Shown piece after piece: positions 11,481 through 22,236 of a stretch of DNA of 64,000 bases. The DNA is taken from NCBI GenBank assembly GCA_029204225.1, contig CM055113.1, positions 26,031,462-26,095,461 on the forward strand, written 5' to 3'. The notes beneath the pieces were generated by a model. It did not search any database. It saw nothing but the letters and a program-made list of their open reading frames with translations, and was not told where the DNA came from. Position 1 is the first letter of the stretch; every line of letters begins with the position of its first letter. This stretch comes from Diphasiastrum complanatum (taxonomy: Eukaryota; Streptophyta; Lycopodiopsida; Lycopodiales; Lycopodiaceae). The position numbers were made by a program, and so were the translations under genes.

Positions 11481-12885
11481 CAAGTACATAAATGTGTTCA
11501 ATTGCAAATAGTCCCAATTATTGCCCTTTTTGTGTTAATTAGTTAATCTTCTATATATAAATTGTATATGTATATATGTACTTGAGCTCAAGCAATTATA
11601 ACATGCACTACTTTATGGGATGTGTGCTTCTTTGTGGACTACAAGAGATAGTAGGCATGCAATTTAGTAGGTGCAAAAGTTGTGCATGTGATGATTTTCA
11701 TGGCAAGTAAAGAATGAAGTGCTGATTGCAAATACTTTGTTTGCAAAATTATTGCTCATGAATGCTTGAAAGATATTGTGATGTGAGAGCTTGATAGTAT
11801 AGTAAAGTGTGGTTTGAATGATACTCACATCTTTTCCTAACATTTTTATAACATGTTACAAGGAAGAGCAATTTTCCATACACTAATATAAATAAACTAA
11901 TGTGCACAAACTCCCATATTAATATGAACATAGATTATAGTTGCCCACACCTAAATTTGGGCATCCTTGGGCATTTCTTTCTCTAAAAACTCTATTTCCT
12001 AGTTGGCACTTGTTATAAGGTCTTTTTTGAATTGCAAACTATTCATGGGTTGGTTGATGAGGAGTCTTTTAAACTAGCTACCCAATGCTTTATAAGTTTA
12101 TTAGAAGCTCTCAAATATATGGACATCCAAGTCCTATCCTAACGCCTTCCAACATGGGACATATTGCTAGAATAGAAGTCAATTAGAAATTCATATATAA
12201 AATGCAGACTAGACAACTAAGATATGGACAACGTCATGACTTCTAATTATCAAATTACTTTATCAACATTTGGGGCTTGAACTTCAATCAAGCACAGTAG
12301 GAATGACTCTTTCAAATTTCCCGTCTGTAGAAGTATTTTTAATTTGTGGACTACAAAAGGATCATAGGTATACAATTGATTGCTAGTTGTACTGTATGTG
12401 ATGATTTTATGGCTTATTTTGTGTGTTAGCCATATATTATAAGATGTTGCATACAGTGTTTTCTGATCTGTAATGGTAATGCAACAAATCTATGTAGATG
12501 TAGATGAATTGGAATGTAATGTCCAAATTTTGTTATGTTTCGTAACACTATGTTGTTAATTTTTAGGAACGAAGATATAACAATAAAATCATGTGAGGGC
12601 ATGATTGCATAAACCTTCAATTGCCCCATATAAATTGTGAACGCGGAAAACCAACATGAAGTAGGAAATTCGAGCTTTTCAGGGTACGTTTCTGGGCGAC
12701 AAGCACGACTTATTTGGAAAAAAAATTTGTGAATGAATGAATGGATGCCGTATGAATCTTCTGATTGAGCAGGAGTACATATTGATGGCATTATCCAACA
12801 CCAAATTCCAATATGCGGAGCACGCATCGGTTAGTGTAAACGCATGGCAAGTGGCAATGTCATTCCGGCTCTTTCAATATTTAGC
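11481..12885. other. Downstream flank of GH18 copy A, no gene
   Basis: AT-rich sequence shared with 55490-56766. Short ORFs such as 12426-12827 (minus) are not preserved in the duplicate and carry no motif. It probably holds the 3-prime UTR and polyadenylation region of the GH18 copy next to 12886. Confidence 0.5.
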
Positions 12886-13846
12886 TTAGGTAGAGAGAAA
12901 AGAAGCCACGGCCTGCTCCGTGCTGAAGCCACTTCCTTTGTCATTGTCCACGTTGAAGATCATGATGCCTGGGATGGTCAACTGCTGGGCGGCTCCAATG
13001 AAGTCGGATCCCTGCAGTCCTCGGCCAGCCGCCTCCACGCTAGGTAGCAGCTTGCTAGCATCGAAGCTGCCAGCCACAGTGTTGTATCTGCTTATGCAGT
13101 CGGATTGCGATGCCAAGCCATCAGCATAGAACTGATAGTTCACGTAGTCTATGGAGGAGCCGAAGTTGGCAAAGAGGTCTGCGTAGATGGAGATAGTGGC
13201 TCCAAAAGGGGCAATGGAGGCTATGGAAATAGTTCCAGAGCTCTTGAGCTGGGAGATGAGACCACCGATGCACGTGGTGAAGGTGGCAGAGGTGGGGAAG
13301 TTCTCGTAGTCGACGTCGACGCCGTCCAGCGAGTACTGAGAGACGAGGTTGGAGATGGAGCTGACTGCATTGCTGATCCAAGTGTCGGTGCTGGGGGGGT
13401 CGTACCAGTCGACATTCCTGGTGGTGCCGTCTGAGAGGAATTGGGAGAAGCCTGCGAGGCTGACAAGAAGCTTGACGTTGGGATTGCTCTGTTTGAAGCT
13501 CTGTGCAGACTGAGGGGTGAGACTGGAAGCCCAAAAGGCATTGAAGTTACCATTCTGAGTGTTGCCCGATGCGTCTGCATCGATGGCGAAGGACAGCGGT
13601 AAGATGTATTGTAGGTAGGGAGGCAGAGATAGGGAGATCCGTGAACTGTAGGTCTGATGCTCCAGAGGCGCCAATGTAATCTACGATGAGGTTGCCGTGG
13701 CTGGATTGGAGGAGTGCACGACCTCCTGCCCCAGGGAACTGTCTGAGCGCATAGGCCGCGTTGATGGCCATCATACATAGTATCATCAGCAGCACAGGTT
13801 GCATAGCTGAAACCCGGGGAAGTTGAATTCCTCGCCTCTGTGCCAT
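12886..13846 (-). pseudogene. GH18 chitinase-like gene, copy A (frameshifted)
   Basis: Intronless gene of about 320 codons, the usual size for plant GH18 chitinase-2-like proteins that hydrolyse or bind chitin-type glycans. ATG at 13846 opens a secretory signal (LLMILCMMAINAAYA, residues about 19-33). Beta-strand 1 (NLIVDYIGA), VKLLVSLAG and the catalytic motif DGVDVDYE near 13303-13326 are all present, the last with all three Asp and the acid Glu. Later strands include ISIASIAPFG, VNYQFYADG and GIMIFNVDND. A 4-bp duplication (GTAGGTAG on plus, 13611-13618) shifts the frame after about 77 codons, so an ATG-started product would be short. The downstream frame has no ATG before its core (13674 is TTG). 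It differs from copy B by a Cys/Phe codon. The old lesion and two near-identical copies suggest duplication after inactivation. Confidence 0.88.
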
Positions 13847-14023
13847 CGGAATAATTTCTGAATCAGCCTTTACTAGAGTAGTGCTGTATGTATATATGGT
13901 ATGTTGACGAATTGTGGGCTCACAGATGAGACGACGAGGGGATATGAATTATGAGATGGAGCAGAGCAGTGCAGTGCAATTATGCTTGGGAATTTGTGAA
14001 TGACAGTAGGGAAGAGCACATTT

Positions 14024-14031
14024 TATTTATA
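14024..14031 (-). promoter_or_regulatory. TATA box of GH18 copy A
   Basis: TATAAATA on the minus strand, 178 bp before the ATG at 13846. Same spacing as copy C and close to copy B. Confidence 0.65.
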
Positions 14032-14540
14032 TGGGCTCGTGAAGACTTGGGGCAGAGAAATTCGCGTCTAATGTTGTGGAATAGAGCAACTAAGTCAGTT
14101 GCTTGACTTAGTGTATCCATTATTATAGGGGGCGTGTTGAAACTCCCATAAAGAAATATGCACCAAGTTCACCTTACATGTCTCTTGCAGGCGTCTAAGA
14201 ATAAAAACATATGTGCCTCAATTTTGTTTTTCCCCAATATGTTAAATGCTCGGTACCCAACTTGGGCAACATCACCTTTACCTCATTGTTTTTTGGCCTT
14301 GCCTTGCAAAGGCAATAATTACTATGTGTTGAGGTCGGTCAACCAGGGAGTTTGATACAAAGTCAATGTTAAAGGATATTAATATGTGGTAGTGGTCTTA
14401 ATTTTTAAGGCTAAACCATCATCAATTGAGGGCAACTAAAGTAACATGCATTGTTGCCATTTCAAAATTAGTATGTCAAAGTGCAAATTGCATGAGCAAA
14501 AAGCAAAAGCTATTTATTATCTTTTGCATGATCCTAAGCA
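14032..14540. other. Upstream flank of GH18 copy A
   Basis: The first 130 bp are the proximal promoter shared by all three copies. From about 14170 to 14540 the sequence matches only 58250-58610. No gene is evident. The ORFs at 14158-14355 and 14426-14635 lack motifs. Confidence 0.5.
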
Positions 14541-14652
14541 AAGGTATCCAAATTGTAGAGCTTGTATGCCTTGTGGTCTGGGGAATAGCCGATGAAGATC
14601 GTTTTCCTGCTCTTATCATCCAGCTTTCTTCTTAGATCTTCAGGGATCTGAA
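14541..14652 (-). pseudogene. Ty1/copia integrase C-terminal fragment
   Basis: The minus strand reads VQIPEDLRRKLDDKSRKTIF followed by IGYSPDHKAYKLYNLDT. This is the copia-type motif just before the reverse transcriptase. The aligned part of the copia copy at the right edge is near 62941-63050. Same strand as the copia gag-protease at 32537-33933, so it is probably the downstream remainder of that element, split by the LTR array between them. About 700 bp of integrase core are missing. Confidence 0.75.
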
Positions 14653-14655
14653 CGA

Positions 14656-15235
14656 TGAAACCCAGAAGGTAATCAGAGTCAGTTTGAGGAAAATCCCACT
14701 TTATTGATAAATCTGAGAAGGTTACATTTCAAGTGTGTGTCCGACCCTAGTCTCCGGGGCGCTAGCATGCCAAGGCGAGAGCCATGACAACATTCCAGCA
14801 AGGGAGGCTGAGACTTGGTTGGAGCTCGCCCTGAGTCGCAACCCGCACTCCCCTATAGTATTGGTGTAATTCGGCACCCCCCTCATACCAAGCAGTCTAT
14901 CCAAGCTGGTAAGGCACGTTTTTCTCTCTCTAGAATTTTCTCATTCTAGAAAGTCATTTTCTCTCTCTAGATTTTATTGATCCCCAGGCTTCCTTTAATC
15001 ATGCCTAGATCATGTGAGGTGATTGCACATCGATCTGAGCTCTCTGGACTCCGCTAGAACCGATCAAAGATTTTCAGCCATAGGAACTTGGCGCCGGCTG
15101 GATTCTGGTCACAGTGGCGCCGGGAGCGGCGCCGGCGCCTTTGGCGCCGGGAGCAGCAGGAGCGCTGCTGGCGCCGGGGACATAGCTGGCGCCGATGGCG
15201 CCGGAAGTAAAGCTTGTAAAGGTAGCTTTACAACA
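14656..15235 (-). mobile_element. LTR a of the non-coding LTR element (truncated)
   Basis: Matches the distal part of LTR b and LTR d. On the minus strand it starts TGTTGTAAAGCTACC (15235) and is cut at 14656. It serves as 3-prime LTR of internal region I: a purine tract (AAAGGTGGGGTGGA on minus, 15236-15249) abuts it. It carries the GGCGCC-rich block at about 15090-15205. Confidence 0.85.
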
Positions 15236-17945
15236 TCCACCCCACCTTTATAAAATCTGATGTCCTCATCAGATGTCAGATTAAAGTAAAGGTGTCTCCC
15301 AATTAAAATGACTATACATTTAAGCTACTTGGCACAGTACTCAATTTACTGGCCACTTTTTATTAACATTGAAGCTGGCACGCCACAAGTCGGAGGCTCA
15401 GCTCTTTGTACTGAAAAATTACATAACTTGAAAATATATCTTTCTCTGGGAAAAGCGTAGATTTGATATCGCTTTCGTAAAACCCGAGAACCTTATTAAC
15501 TGGTGACAGAGGCCTTTCTTTGAAATGTTCGCCCCTTTCGCTTTTGACTTTCGACTTTGGAACTCCTTTGAGCTCCTGATTTGTCCTTGATGCACTTTGT
15601 GTTGAGCTCCCTGAGCTCCAGATTTGTTCAGTTCCGCACAGGTATCAAGGCTCCCTGAGCCGAAGAATTTATCGTTTGATTACCCACTTTATGGTCCACT
15701 CCGTGCCTTGTTGCTTCTGCACCTTGATTTCTCTCCTTGTCCAAGCCTGATCTTGATACTTTTCCATCTTGGCTCTTTAAGGTAGGCAAAGATTGAGTAC
15801 TCCGCAATGCACCTCTCACTTAGCTTGAAATAGCTCTTTGAATCAGCCCAAATGTAACCATTGACCTCGTGGAAAGCCAAAGGGTCGCACCAGTTTGATC
15901 CGCATCCGAACTATCTCTTCGCGTTTGTTTGAAGCACCATGTCCGTCGCGCAAAACTTGACTTTCACAATTCCATCACTGGTTAGTTGCCTCACAGTCAA
16001 AACAAGAAGTGTACATCGAGCTTGGCTTCAAGTAGCTCTCTTTGAATCAGAAACATGCACCCAGAGTTTGCACTAATCCGATCTCAACGCGAACTGTCCC
16101 TTAGCGTCCGTTCGAAATACCAAGTCTCTCATGCAAGACTCAACTTTCACAGTTCCTTCATTAATCAGCTGCCTTACACGTAACACAAGCCAGCGTACTC
16201 ATATGTTTCCTCATCATTGCTGGTCCAGAGAAAGCTTATAACAAACTTTCCTTTCCACAACAAAAACTTGTCAACTTATTAGGTCCAAAGTTCGCCAGTC
16301 TCCTCGTGTGAGTATGGCTAGGTCACCTTGAATTTGCCCCCATTTTGATCAACTTTCATTCAAAATTTGCCCCAAGAGAGAGGTGTGTGTGATAGTTCCC
16401 CTCCACTTAATAAATCAACTGATCGGACTTAGAGTAGAGTTCTTTGGACAAAAAGCCTTTCAAACACTTTGCTTCCCATCTGCTAGGATTATGGCTCGAT
16501 CCAACTTGTTGCCAATCTCTGAAGAGGATCCTAGTCTTTTTCCCTTCGAGGAAAAACCCAACTGATACTAGATATCACCCATGCTCACTGAGTTTCAGTT
16601 CCGAAGGTGGTCGTCCCAAAATGAAGACCAACTGCTCCATAGAAGATCTCCCCTGAAATTGCCCTTTCCAACTTTTGACTTCCTGCTTGCGTCTGGTGGG
16701 CGTTGTCGCAAATGAAACTAACCCAAGAAACAGGCTAGCCATCCATCCTTTGCAAACATTGAGTCGTTTCGTTGTCCTTCACGTGTGAGTACTTGAACTG
16801 CAAATCCGCCTCACAGATTCTGTAGTCCTCTTTGTTTGATGGTATCAGCCTTCAAAAGAAAAGGTTCCTTCTCGAGCCATCAGCTCCTTGTATCACAAGC
16901 AATCATGCAAACCCGGCAAAGCACGAGTACTAAGACTCACCACGAATACATGCAAGTAAGACACTCAGGCAGGTTTACTAACAAGTAACAAAGACAAGGT
17001 CCCCCTTTGAGATGGTCCTGCCAACGGACCTTTGCATGGCCACGCCCATACAAATCGATCACAGAATCAGCCCACATAGGACACCCCTCCAACCATCCGT
17101 GCTTTCACCATTAAGCAGCACATTGCCTCAGTCACGCCCCACCACTTTTTGGTCGATAGCCCTTATAGCTAAACGATCGGCAGCTATCCTTGAATATACC
17201 ACCCCCGTGGACACACCCATGCTTTCACCGTCAGGCAGCACATTGCCTCAGTAACGCCCCCACCAAATCTAGTCGATAGCCCTTATAGCTAAACGATCGG
17301 CAACGTACCCCCCAATCGTGGACGCACCTGTGCTTTCACCGTTAGGCAGCACATTGCCTCAGTAACGCCCCCACCAAATTTGGTCGATAGCCCTTATAGC
17401 TAAACGAATGGCAGCTATCCTTGAATATACCACCCCCGTGGACGCACCCGTGCTTTCACCATTAGGCAGCACATTGCCTCAGTAACGCCCCCACCAAATT
17501 TAGTCGATAGCCCTTATAGCTAAACGATCGGCAGCATACCACCCAAATCGTGGACGCACCCGTGCTTTCACCGTTAGGCAGCACATTGCCTCAGTAACGC
17601 CCCCACCAAATTTGATCGATAGCCCTTATAGCTAAACGAACGGTGGCCATCGCGAATATGTCACCCCGCACCCCACAAGGCACAGACCGTGCTTACACCA
17701 TCCTAATGGCAGCACATTGCCTCATCTGTCCTACGTGCGGACGGCGCCAGGCCCGAACCGCGGAAACTGACCGTGCTTACACCTCAAGGGCAGCACTTTG
17801 ACTCATCAAGCCCCCGTCCTGCCAACCACCCCAACCGTGGACGCACCCGTGCTTACACTGTGGGCAGCACCTTGCACAACAGTTGTCTTGATGAACCCCA
17901 AACCGTGGCCATTTCCGTGAGATTCGCATAGCTGACCGGCTAGTC
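15236..17945 (-). mobile_element. Internal region I of the non-coding LTR element
   Basis: About 2.7 kb between LTR a and LTR b with no gag, protease, reverse transcriptase or integrase in any frame. It resembles a LARD (large retrotransposon derivative). Its leader end (17000-17945) is related to the leader of the gag-only element at 21044-21560, reverse complemented. Region II (28960-31286) is a second copy without the leader expansion. Confidence 0.8.
17099..17715 (-). repeat. Leader stem-loop array, 111-120-bp tandem units
   Basis: Tandem units of about 115 bp each contain a GTGCT...AGCAC stem with a loop of about 13 bases and then TTGCCTCAG. Stem-loops are at 17099-17121, 17219-17241 (stem variant ATGCT), 17330-17352, 17450-17472, 17562-17584 and 17689-17715. 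Two more outside the tandem part are at 17773-17796 and 17849-17870. Region II keeps about three of them, so the array expanded in this copy. Confidence 0.85.
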
Positions 17946-17958
17946 GGCTCTGATACCA
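17946..17958 (-). other. Primer-binding site (initiator tRNA-Met)
   Basis: GGCTCTGATACCA on plus is the complement of TGGTATCAGAGCC, the common plant retrotransposon site complementary to the tRNA-Met 3-prime end. It lies two bases inside LTR b and fixes the element orientation as minus. Confidence 0.9.
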
Positions 17959-17960
17959 CA

Positions 17961-19176
17961 TGTAGCGCAGGCATCTCAAAGGGAGCTGGGAACCACGACT
18001 TAGCTTCCCAGCCTTCAACTCTTGCCATCCAAACCCACTTGACATACAAGCAGCCAACTCGCCAACAACGATCAGACTTAACCAACTTGAAGTTCCAAAA
18101 ACCAACATTGAGATCCAACCTGGCGCCATGCCAGATCGAGGGTCCCAACATGGGTGACTTCCCTCCAAGCAAGCCGCCCGACATACATCAAACTTAACCA
18201 ACTCGAAGCTTCATTACAAATGAGTAACATCCATTCCAAGCAAGCGGTCTGACTTACATCAGACTTAACCAACTGAAAGCTTCGTCACGAGCGCTGGAAG
18301 CCATCCTGGCGCCACGCCAGACTGGACAGCCATAAAAAGGTAACATCCACCCAAGCAAGCCATCCAACTCAGCCGACAGGTTAGAGCCCGTTCCCAAGAG
18401 CTTAACCCATTCACGTTCATGCAAGGAACACTCAGAGCCACAAGCCGCGACAGATATGGAAACAACCAGTTCCTGGACCAAATGGTCCCGACAGCATACC
18501 GCTGGCGCCACGGACCGAATGGTCCCGACGGCATACCGCTGGCGTCCCGGGATACGACCCTCAGCTATGTGCCAAGTTAAAAATTTTGAAAGCGGCCTTA
18601 CAACTGGCGCTTTTACCGAACACTGAAACCCAGAAGGTAATCAGAGTCAGTTTGAGGAATATCCCACTTTATTGATAAATCTGAGAAGGTTACATTTCAA
18701 GTGTGTGTCCGACCCTAGTCTCCGGGGCGCTAGCATGCCCAGGCGAGAGCCATGACAACATTCCAGCAAGGGAGGCTGAGACTTGGTTGGACCTCGCCCT
18801 GAGTCGCAACCCGCACTCCCCTATAGTATTGGTGTGATTCGGCACCCCCCTCATACCAAGCACTCTACCCAAGCTGGTAAAGCACGTTTTTCTCTCTCTA
18901 GGATTTTCTCTTTCTAGAAAGTCATTTTCTCTCTCTAGATTTTATTGATCCCCAGGCTTCCTTTAATCATGCCTAGATCATGTGAGGTGATTGCACATCG
19001 ATCTGAGCTCTCTGGACTCCGCTAGAACCGATCAAAGATTTTCAGCCATAGCAACTTGGCGCCGGCTGGATTCTGGTCACAGTGGCGCCGAGAGCAGCAG
19101 GAGCGCTGCTGGCGCCGGGGACATAGCTGGCGCCGATGGCGCCGGAAGTAAAGCTTGTAAAGGTAGCTTTACAACA
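17961..19176 (-). mobile_element. LTR b of the non-coding LTR element
   Basis: About 1,216 bp, TG...CA ends on both strands (minus: TGTTGTAAAG to GCGCTACA). It is the 5-prime LTR of region I and, in the tandem arrangement, also borders the short region at 19177. It contains GGCGCC palindromes near 19059-19145. ORFs within it on minus (17777-18534) are conserved between LTRs only because the LTRs are similar. Confidence 0.88.
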
Positions 19177-19346
19177 TTACACCTCAAGGGCAGCACTTTG
19201 ACTCATCAAGTCCCCTGTTCTGCCGACCACCCCAACCGTGGACGCACCCGTGCTTACACTGTGGGCAGCACCTTGCACAACAGTTGTCTTGATGAACCCC
19301 AAACCGTGGCCATTTTTGTGAGATCCACATAGCTGACCAGCCAGTC
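19177..19346 (-). mobile_element. Deleted internal region of the LTR array
   Basis: Only the last 170 bp of leader before the primer site remain, containing two stem-loops. The join to LTR b replaces the normal purine tract (ACAACATCCACC becomes ACAACATTACACC), so about 2 kb or more were lost between two LTRs. With LTRs a, b, c and d this makes a tandem array sharing LTRs. Confidence 0.8.
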
Positions 19347-19359
19347 GGCTCTGATACCA
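19347..19359 (-). other. Primer-binding site of the deleted unit
   Basis: GGCTCTGATACCA on plus, adjoining LTR c at 19362, as for LTR b. Confidence 0.88.
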
Positions 19360-19361
19360 CA

Positions 19362-20110
19362 TGTAGTGCAGGCATCCCAAAGGGAGCCGGGAACCACGAC
19401 TTAGCTTCCCAGCCTTCAACTCTTGCCATCCAAACCCACTTGACATACAAGCAGCCAACTCGCCAACAACGATCAGACTTAACCAACTTGAAGTTCTGAA
19501 AACCAACATTGAGATCCAACCTGGCGCCATGCCAGATCGAGGGTCCCGATGTGGGTGACTTCCCTCCAAGCAAGCTGCCCGACATACATCAAACTTAACT
19601 AACTCGAAGCTCCGTTACAAACGAGTAACATCCATTCCAAGCAAGCGGTCTGACTTACATCAGACTTAACCAACTGAAAGCTTCGTCACGAGCGCTGGAA
19701 GCCAACCTGGCGCCACGCCAGACTGGACAGCCATAAATAGGTAACTTCCACCCAAGCAAGCCATCCAACTCAGCCGACGGGTTAGAGCCCGTTCCCCAAG
19801 AGCTTAACCCATTCATGTTCATGCAAGGAACACTCAGAACCACAAGCCGCGAGAGATATGGAAACAACCAGTTCCTAGACCAAATGGTCCCGACAGCATA
19901 CCGCTGGCGCCACAGACCGAATGGTCCCGACGGCATACCGCTGGCATCCCGGGATACGACCCTCAGCTATGTGCCAACTTAAAAATTTGGAAGCGGCCTT
20001 ACAATGGGCACTTTTATCGAACACTGAAACCCAGAAAGTAATCAGAGTCAGTTTGAGGAAAATCCCACTTTATTGATAAATCTGAGAAAATTACATTTCA
20101 AGTATGTGAC
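19362..20110 (-). mobile_element. LTR c, right part on minus (split)
   Basis: First 749 bp (plus coordinates) of an LTR homologous to LTR b. It is interrupted at GTATGTGAC by the gag-only element. The rest continues at 28510 after a duplicated GTGAC. Confidence 0.88.
20106..20110. other. Target-site duplication GTGAC, left copy
   Basis: GTGAC immediately before the 5-prime LTR, repeated at 28510-28514 after the 3-prime LTR. The intact LTR d reads GTATGTGACCGACCC at this place, confirming one target copy before insertion. Confidence 0.93.
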
Positions 20111-21028
20111 TGTTGTAAAGCCCGACTCGGGTGCACCCAGCGTGTCCTGTAAGACTCAAAGGGGTGACACTCTCTAAGGTCCCAGAGCAAATAGAACGTC
20201 AAGGACTGAGCCTCCGACCTGTGGTGAGCCAGTCAAGTAGTCACAAGTCATGAGCTAGCTTTGGAGCTCGAGTCATGGCCTAGTCAGGAAAGTAAGTTGA
20301 TTCGGCCGTCGGGACGGCTCCCGGGACCCATGTCCGGGAGCCAGACTGATTCTGCCAGGCTTGCCAGGCTTAATCAGCAAAATAAAAACTAAGTCCTAAA
20401 AGGCGTGCTTTACCAGAAAGCACTATGTTTCAAACTAGAGGGGGTGCGCCGAATCACAACAGAACTGTAGGGGGAGTCCAGCAGACAGAAACTTGGGCAG
20501 CTCAACCAGCGCCAGGAATCCAGTCGCCAGGTCTCAGCTCCCTCTACCAGCACGAGCCAGGCACAAGCCCAGCACGTGTTGGTGGCCCCGAGACCGGTCA
20601 GTCTATGTATGAATGTAACCTCTTTCAAATCTAATAAAGCTGATCCTTGGGGATGATTACCATTTCGGTTTCGCCTCCGGGACTGGTCCAAGTGGAAGGA
20701 CCCTTACTACAACCTTTTTGCATCGCTGGCGCCTAAGGGTCCCTGTCATCGACATGGGGCTTGCCGCTATGCCAATTGGTCAGTTTGGCGACCACTATGC
20801 CTTGGGTTTCATGTGTGGCTTGTCTTTGCCTTTGGTTACCTTTTGGGGACGGATTCTGAGTTGGCTTTCGGGTTGGTTGGGATTCCAGTTTTCTTAAGTC
20901 TGAATGGTTAAGCTTGTTACGTTTCTGAGTTGGCTTTTACGTAAGTGCATGATGGATGAATGCTAGACTTAAGCGCGTGTTGGGGAAACCACTCAAGTCC
21001 CAGCGCCCTTTGAGGCGCCGGCGCAACA
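20111..21028 (+). mobile_element. 5-prime LTR of the gag-only element
   Basis: Begins TGTTGTAAAGCCCGACTC and ends GGCGCAACA. It shares only the first 11 bases (TGTTGTAAAGC) with the LTRs of the surrounding non-coding element, plus GGCGCC words near its end. Confidence 0.9.
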
Positions 21029-21030
21029 TG

Positions 21031-21043
21031 TGGTATCAGAGCC
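21031..21043 (+). other. Primer-binding site of the gag-only element
   Basis: TGGTATCAGAGCC starts two bases after the LTR end. Same site as in the surrounding element. Confidence 0.93.
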
Positions 21044-21560
21044 GACTAGCCAGTCAGCTACGCAAGTCTCACAGGGATGGCCACGTTTTGGGATTTGTCA
21101 AGACAACCGTTGCGCAAGGTGCTGCCCACAGTGTAAGCACGGGTGCGTCCACGGTCGGGGTGGTCGGCAGAATGGGGGACTTGATGAGTCAAAGTGCTGC
21201 CCTCGAGGTGTAAGCACGGTCAGTTCTCGCGGTTCGGGGCTGGCGCTGTCTGCACGTAGGACGGATGAGGCAAAGTGCTGCCTAGGTAGGTGAAAGCACG
21301 GTCTGTACCTTGTGGGGTGCGGGGCGACATATTCAAACTGTACGGGTTAACCATTGATACAGAGATGATGCTCGAATTCGGGTGTAAAGCATGGGTGGTT
21401 AGCTGCCAGTGCGGGATAGTTGCCGATCGTTTAGCTATAAGGGCTATCGACCAAAAAGTGGTGGGGCGTGACTGAGGCAATGTGCTGCTTAATGGTGAAA
21501 GCATGTCTGGTTGGATGGATGTTTCCCCGTGGGCTAATTCTGTGATAGATTTGTGTGGGC
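21044..21560 (+). promoter_or_regulatory. Structured leader with four GTGCT...AGCAC stem-loops
   Basis: Stem-loops at 21119-21140, 21194-21217, 21275-21299 and 21482-21504 (last stem ends AGCAT). The leader is homologous to the reverse complement of 30740-31286 and 17000-17945 in the non-coding element, although the two LTRs are unrelated. A role in RNA packaging, dimerisation or translation is possible but not shown. Confidence 0.7.
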
Positions 21561-21858
21561 GCGGCTAGGCAAAGGTCCTACGTCCGGTCTCAGGGGGGTT
21601 TGTGGCATGAGAGGGATCCTTTGTGTTTGCTTGGTTGGTGTGTTCCGTTTGTTGTGTGCTTGCTTGGACACAAATGACCTGGTTCCTACTTGGCTCTCAG
21701 GTGATGTGGGCGTGCTAAGTTTGAAGAGGGGATATTTTCATTGAAGCTGATTTAATAAAGAAGAAAAGAGAGCTGTGGGGCCCGGCCGACAGAAGGGAGA
21801 GTTTCAAATATAAAAAGGATTGAGGCGATAATCTGGTGGAAGTACACCTCTGACTATA

Positions 21859-22236
21859 ATGGAGGACCATCTTGAAGAGTTACGAGCATTGACAGACGAA
21901 GAAAAGCTGGCTCTAGAATACAGCTCTCGCATGCATTGAGATGGCACCAGGTCCAAGTCGAGAAAGAAAGAGCGTATGCACTCCACAGTGGCGCCTCTCC
22001 AAGAAGAGATGGGTGGCCCTTCTGAACCTACACCAAGAGATGAACCCTTGCCAGAGGCTCAACAGGACCTCTTTGAAGTGAAGATGTAGCAATACTTATC
22101 GAGCACAATGACGGCTATGCTTAGCGAGGTGAAGAAGGACAGAGAAACAGAAAGGAAAGAATGGCAAACATCCTTGCGAACCATGAACCTTACTCAATTT
22201 AACCTTGCTAGAGAAATGAGAGACGGGCTAACACAA
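21859..22236 (+). pseudogene. gag of the gag-only element, 5-prime part
   Basis: ATG at 21859 opens MEDHLEELRALTDEEKLALE. One frame runs to the LINE at 22237 apart from TGA at 21937 and TAG at 22087. Each is one C-to-T change from CGA or CAG. The segment before the LINE (SEVKKDRETERKEWQTSLRT) is a probable coiled coil, as is common at gag N-termini. It resumes at 26249. Confidence 0.8.
22221..22236. other. LINE target-site duplication, left copy
   Basis: AGACGGGCTAACACAA, repeated at 26233-26248 directly after the LINE poly(A). It sits inside gag. Confidence 0.93.

Larger units (their letters stand above)
10214..14540. repeat. Segmental duplication, left unit part 2 (duplicon A)
   Basis: Colinear with 53565-53590 plus 54505-58610, same orientation, offset about 44 kb. 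It includes an unknown minus-strand ORF pair, CACTA fragments, long unassigned flanks and a GH18 pseudogene. Differences are indels: A keeps about 700 bp of CACTA (11118-11815) that B lost. B has a GA-tract insertion at 55328-55450, about 900 bp at 53591-54504, and a SINE. Homology ends at 14539/58610 where A joins a copia fragment. Confidence 0.93.

Noticed and set aside
13105-13434. Plus-strand ORFs antisense to GH18 (12844-13434 and 56725-57315)
   Set aside because: Shadow frames of GC-rich coding sequence; they are conserved only because the copies are near identical.
12886-13674. An intact 262-residue GH18 ORF without signal peptide
   Set aside because: Its first codon is TTG at 13674, and alignment with copy C shows the first 20 residues are out-of-frame sequence.
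15023-15253. Gly/Ala-rich protein (GAGSGAG) encoded by the GGCGCC block
   Set aside because: It is a translation of GGCGCC repeats; its length follows LTR variation and nothing supports translation.
17099-17715. CRISPR-like array of repeats with spacers
   Set aside because: The whole 111-120-bp unit is repeated, spacers included; it lies in a retroelement leader in a eukaryotic sequence.
17777-18534. Protein genes on the minus strand inside the LTRs (also 19177-19936 and 31117-31964)
   Set aside because: They lie within LTRs, shift frame between LTR copies and show no domain.
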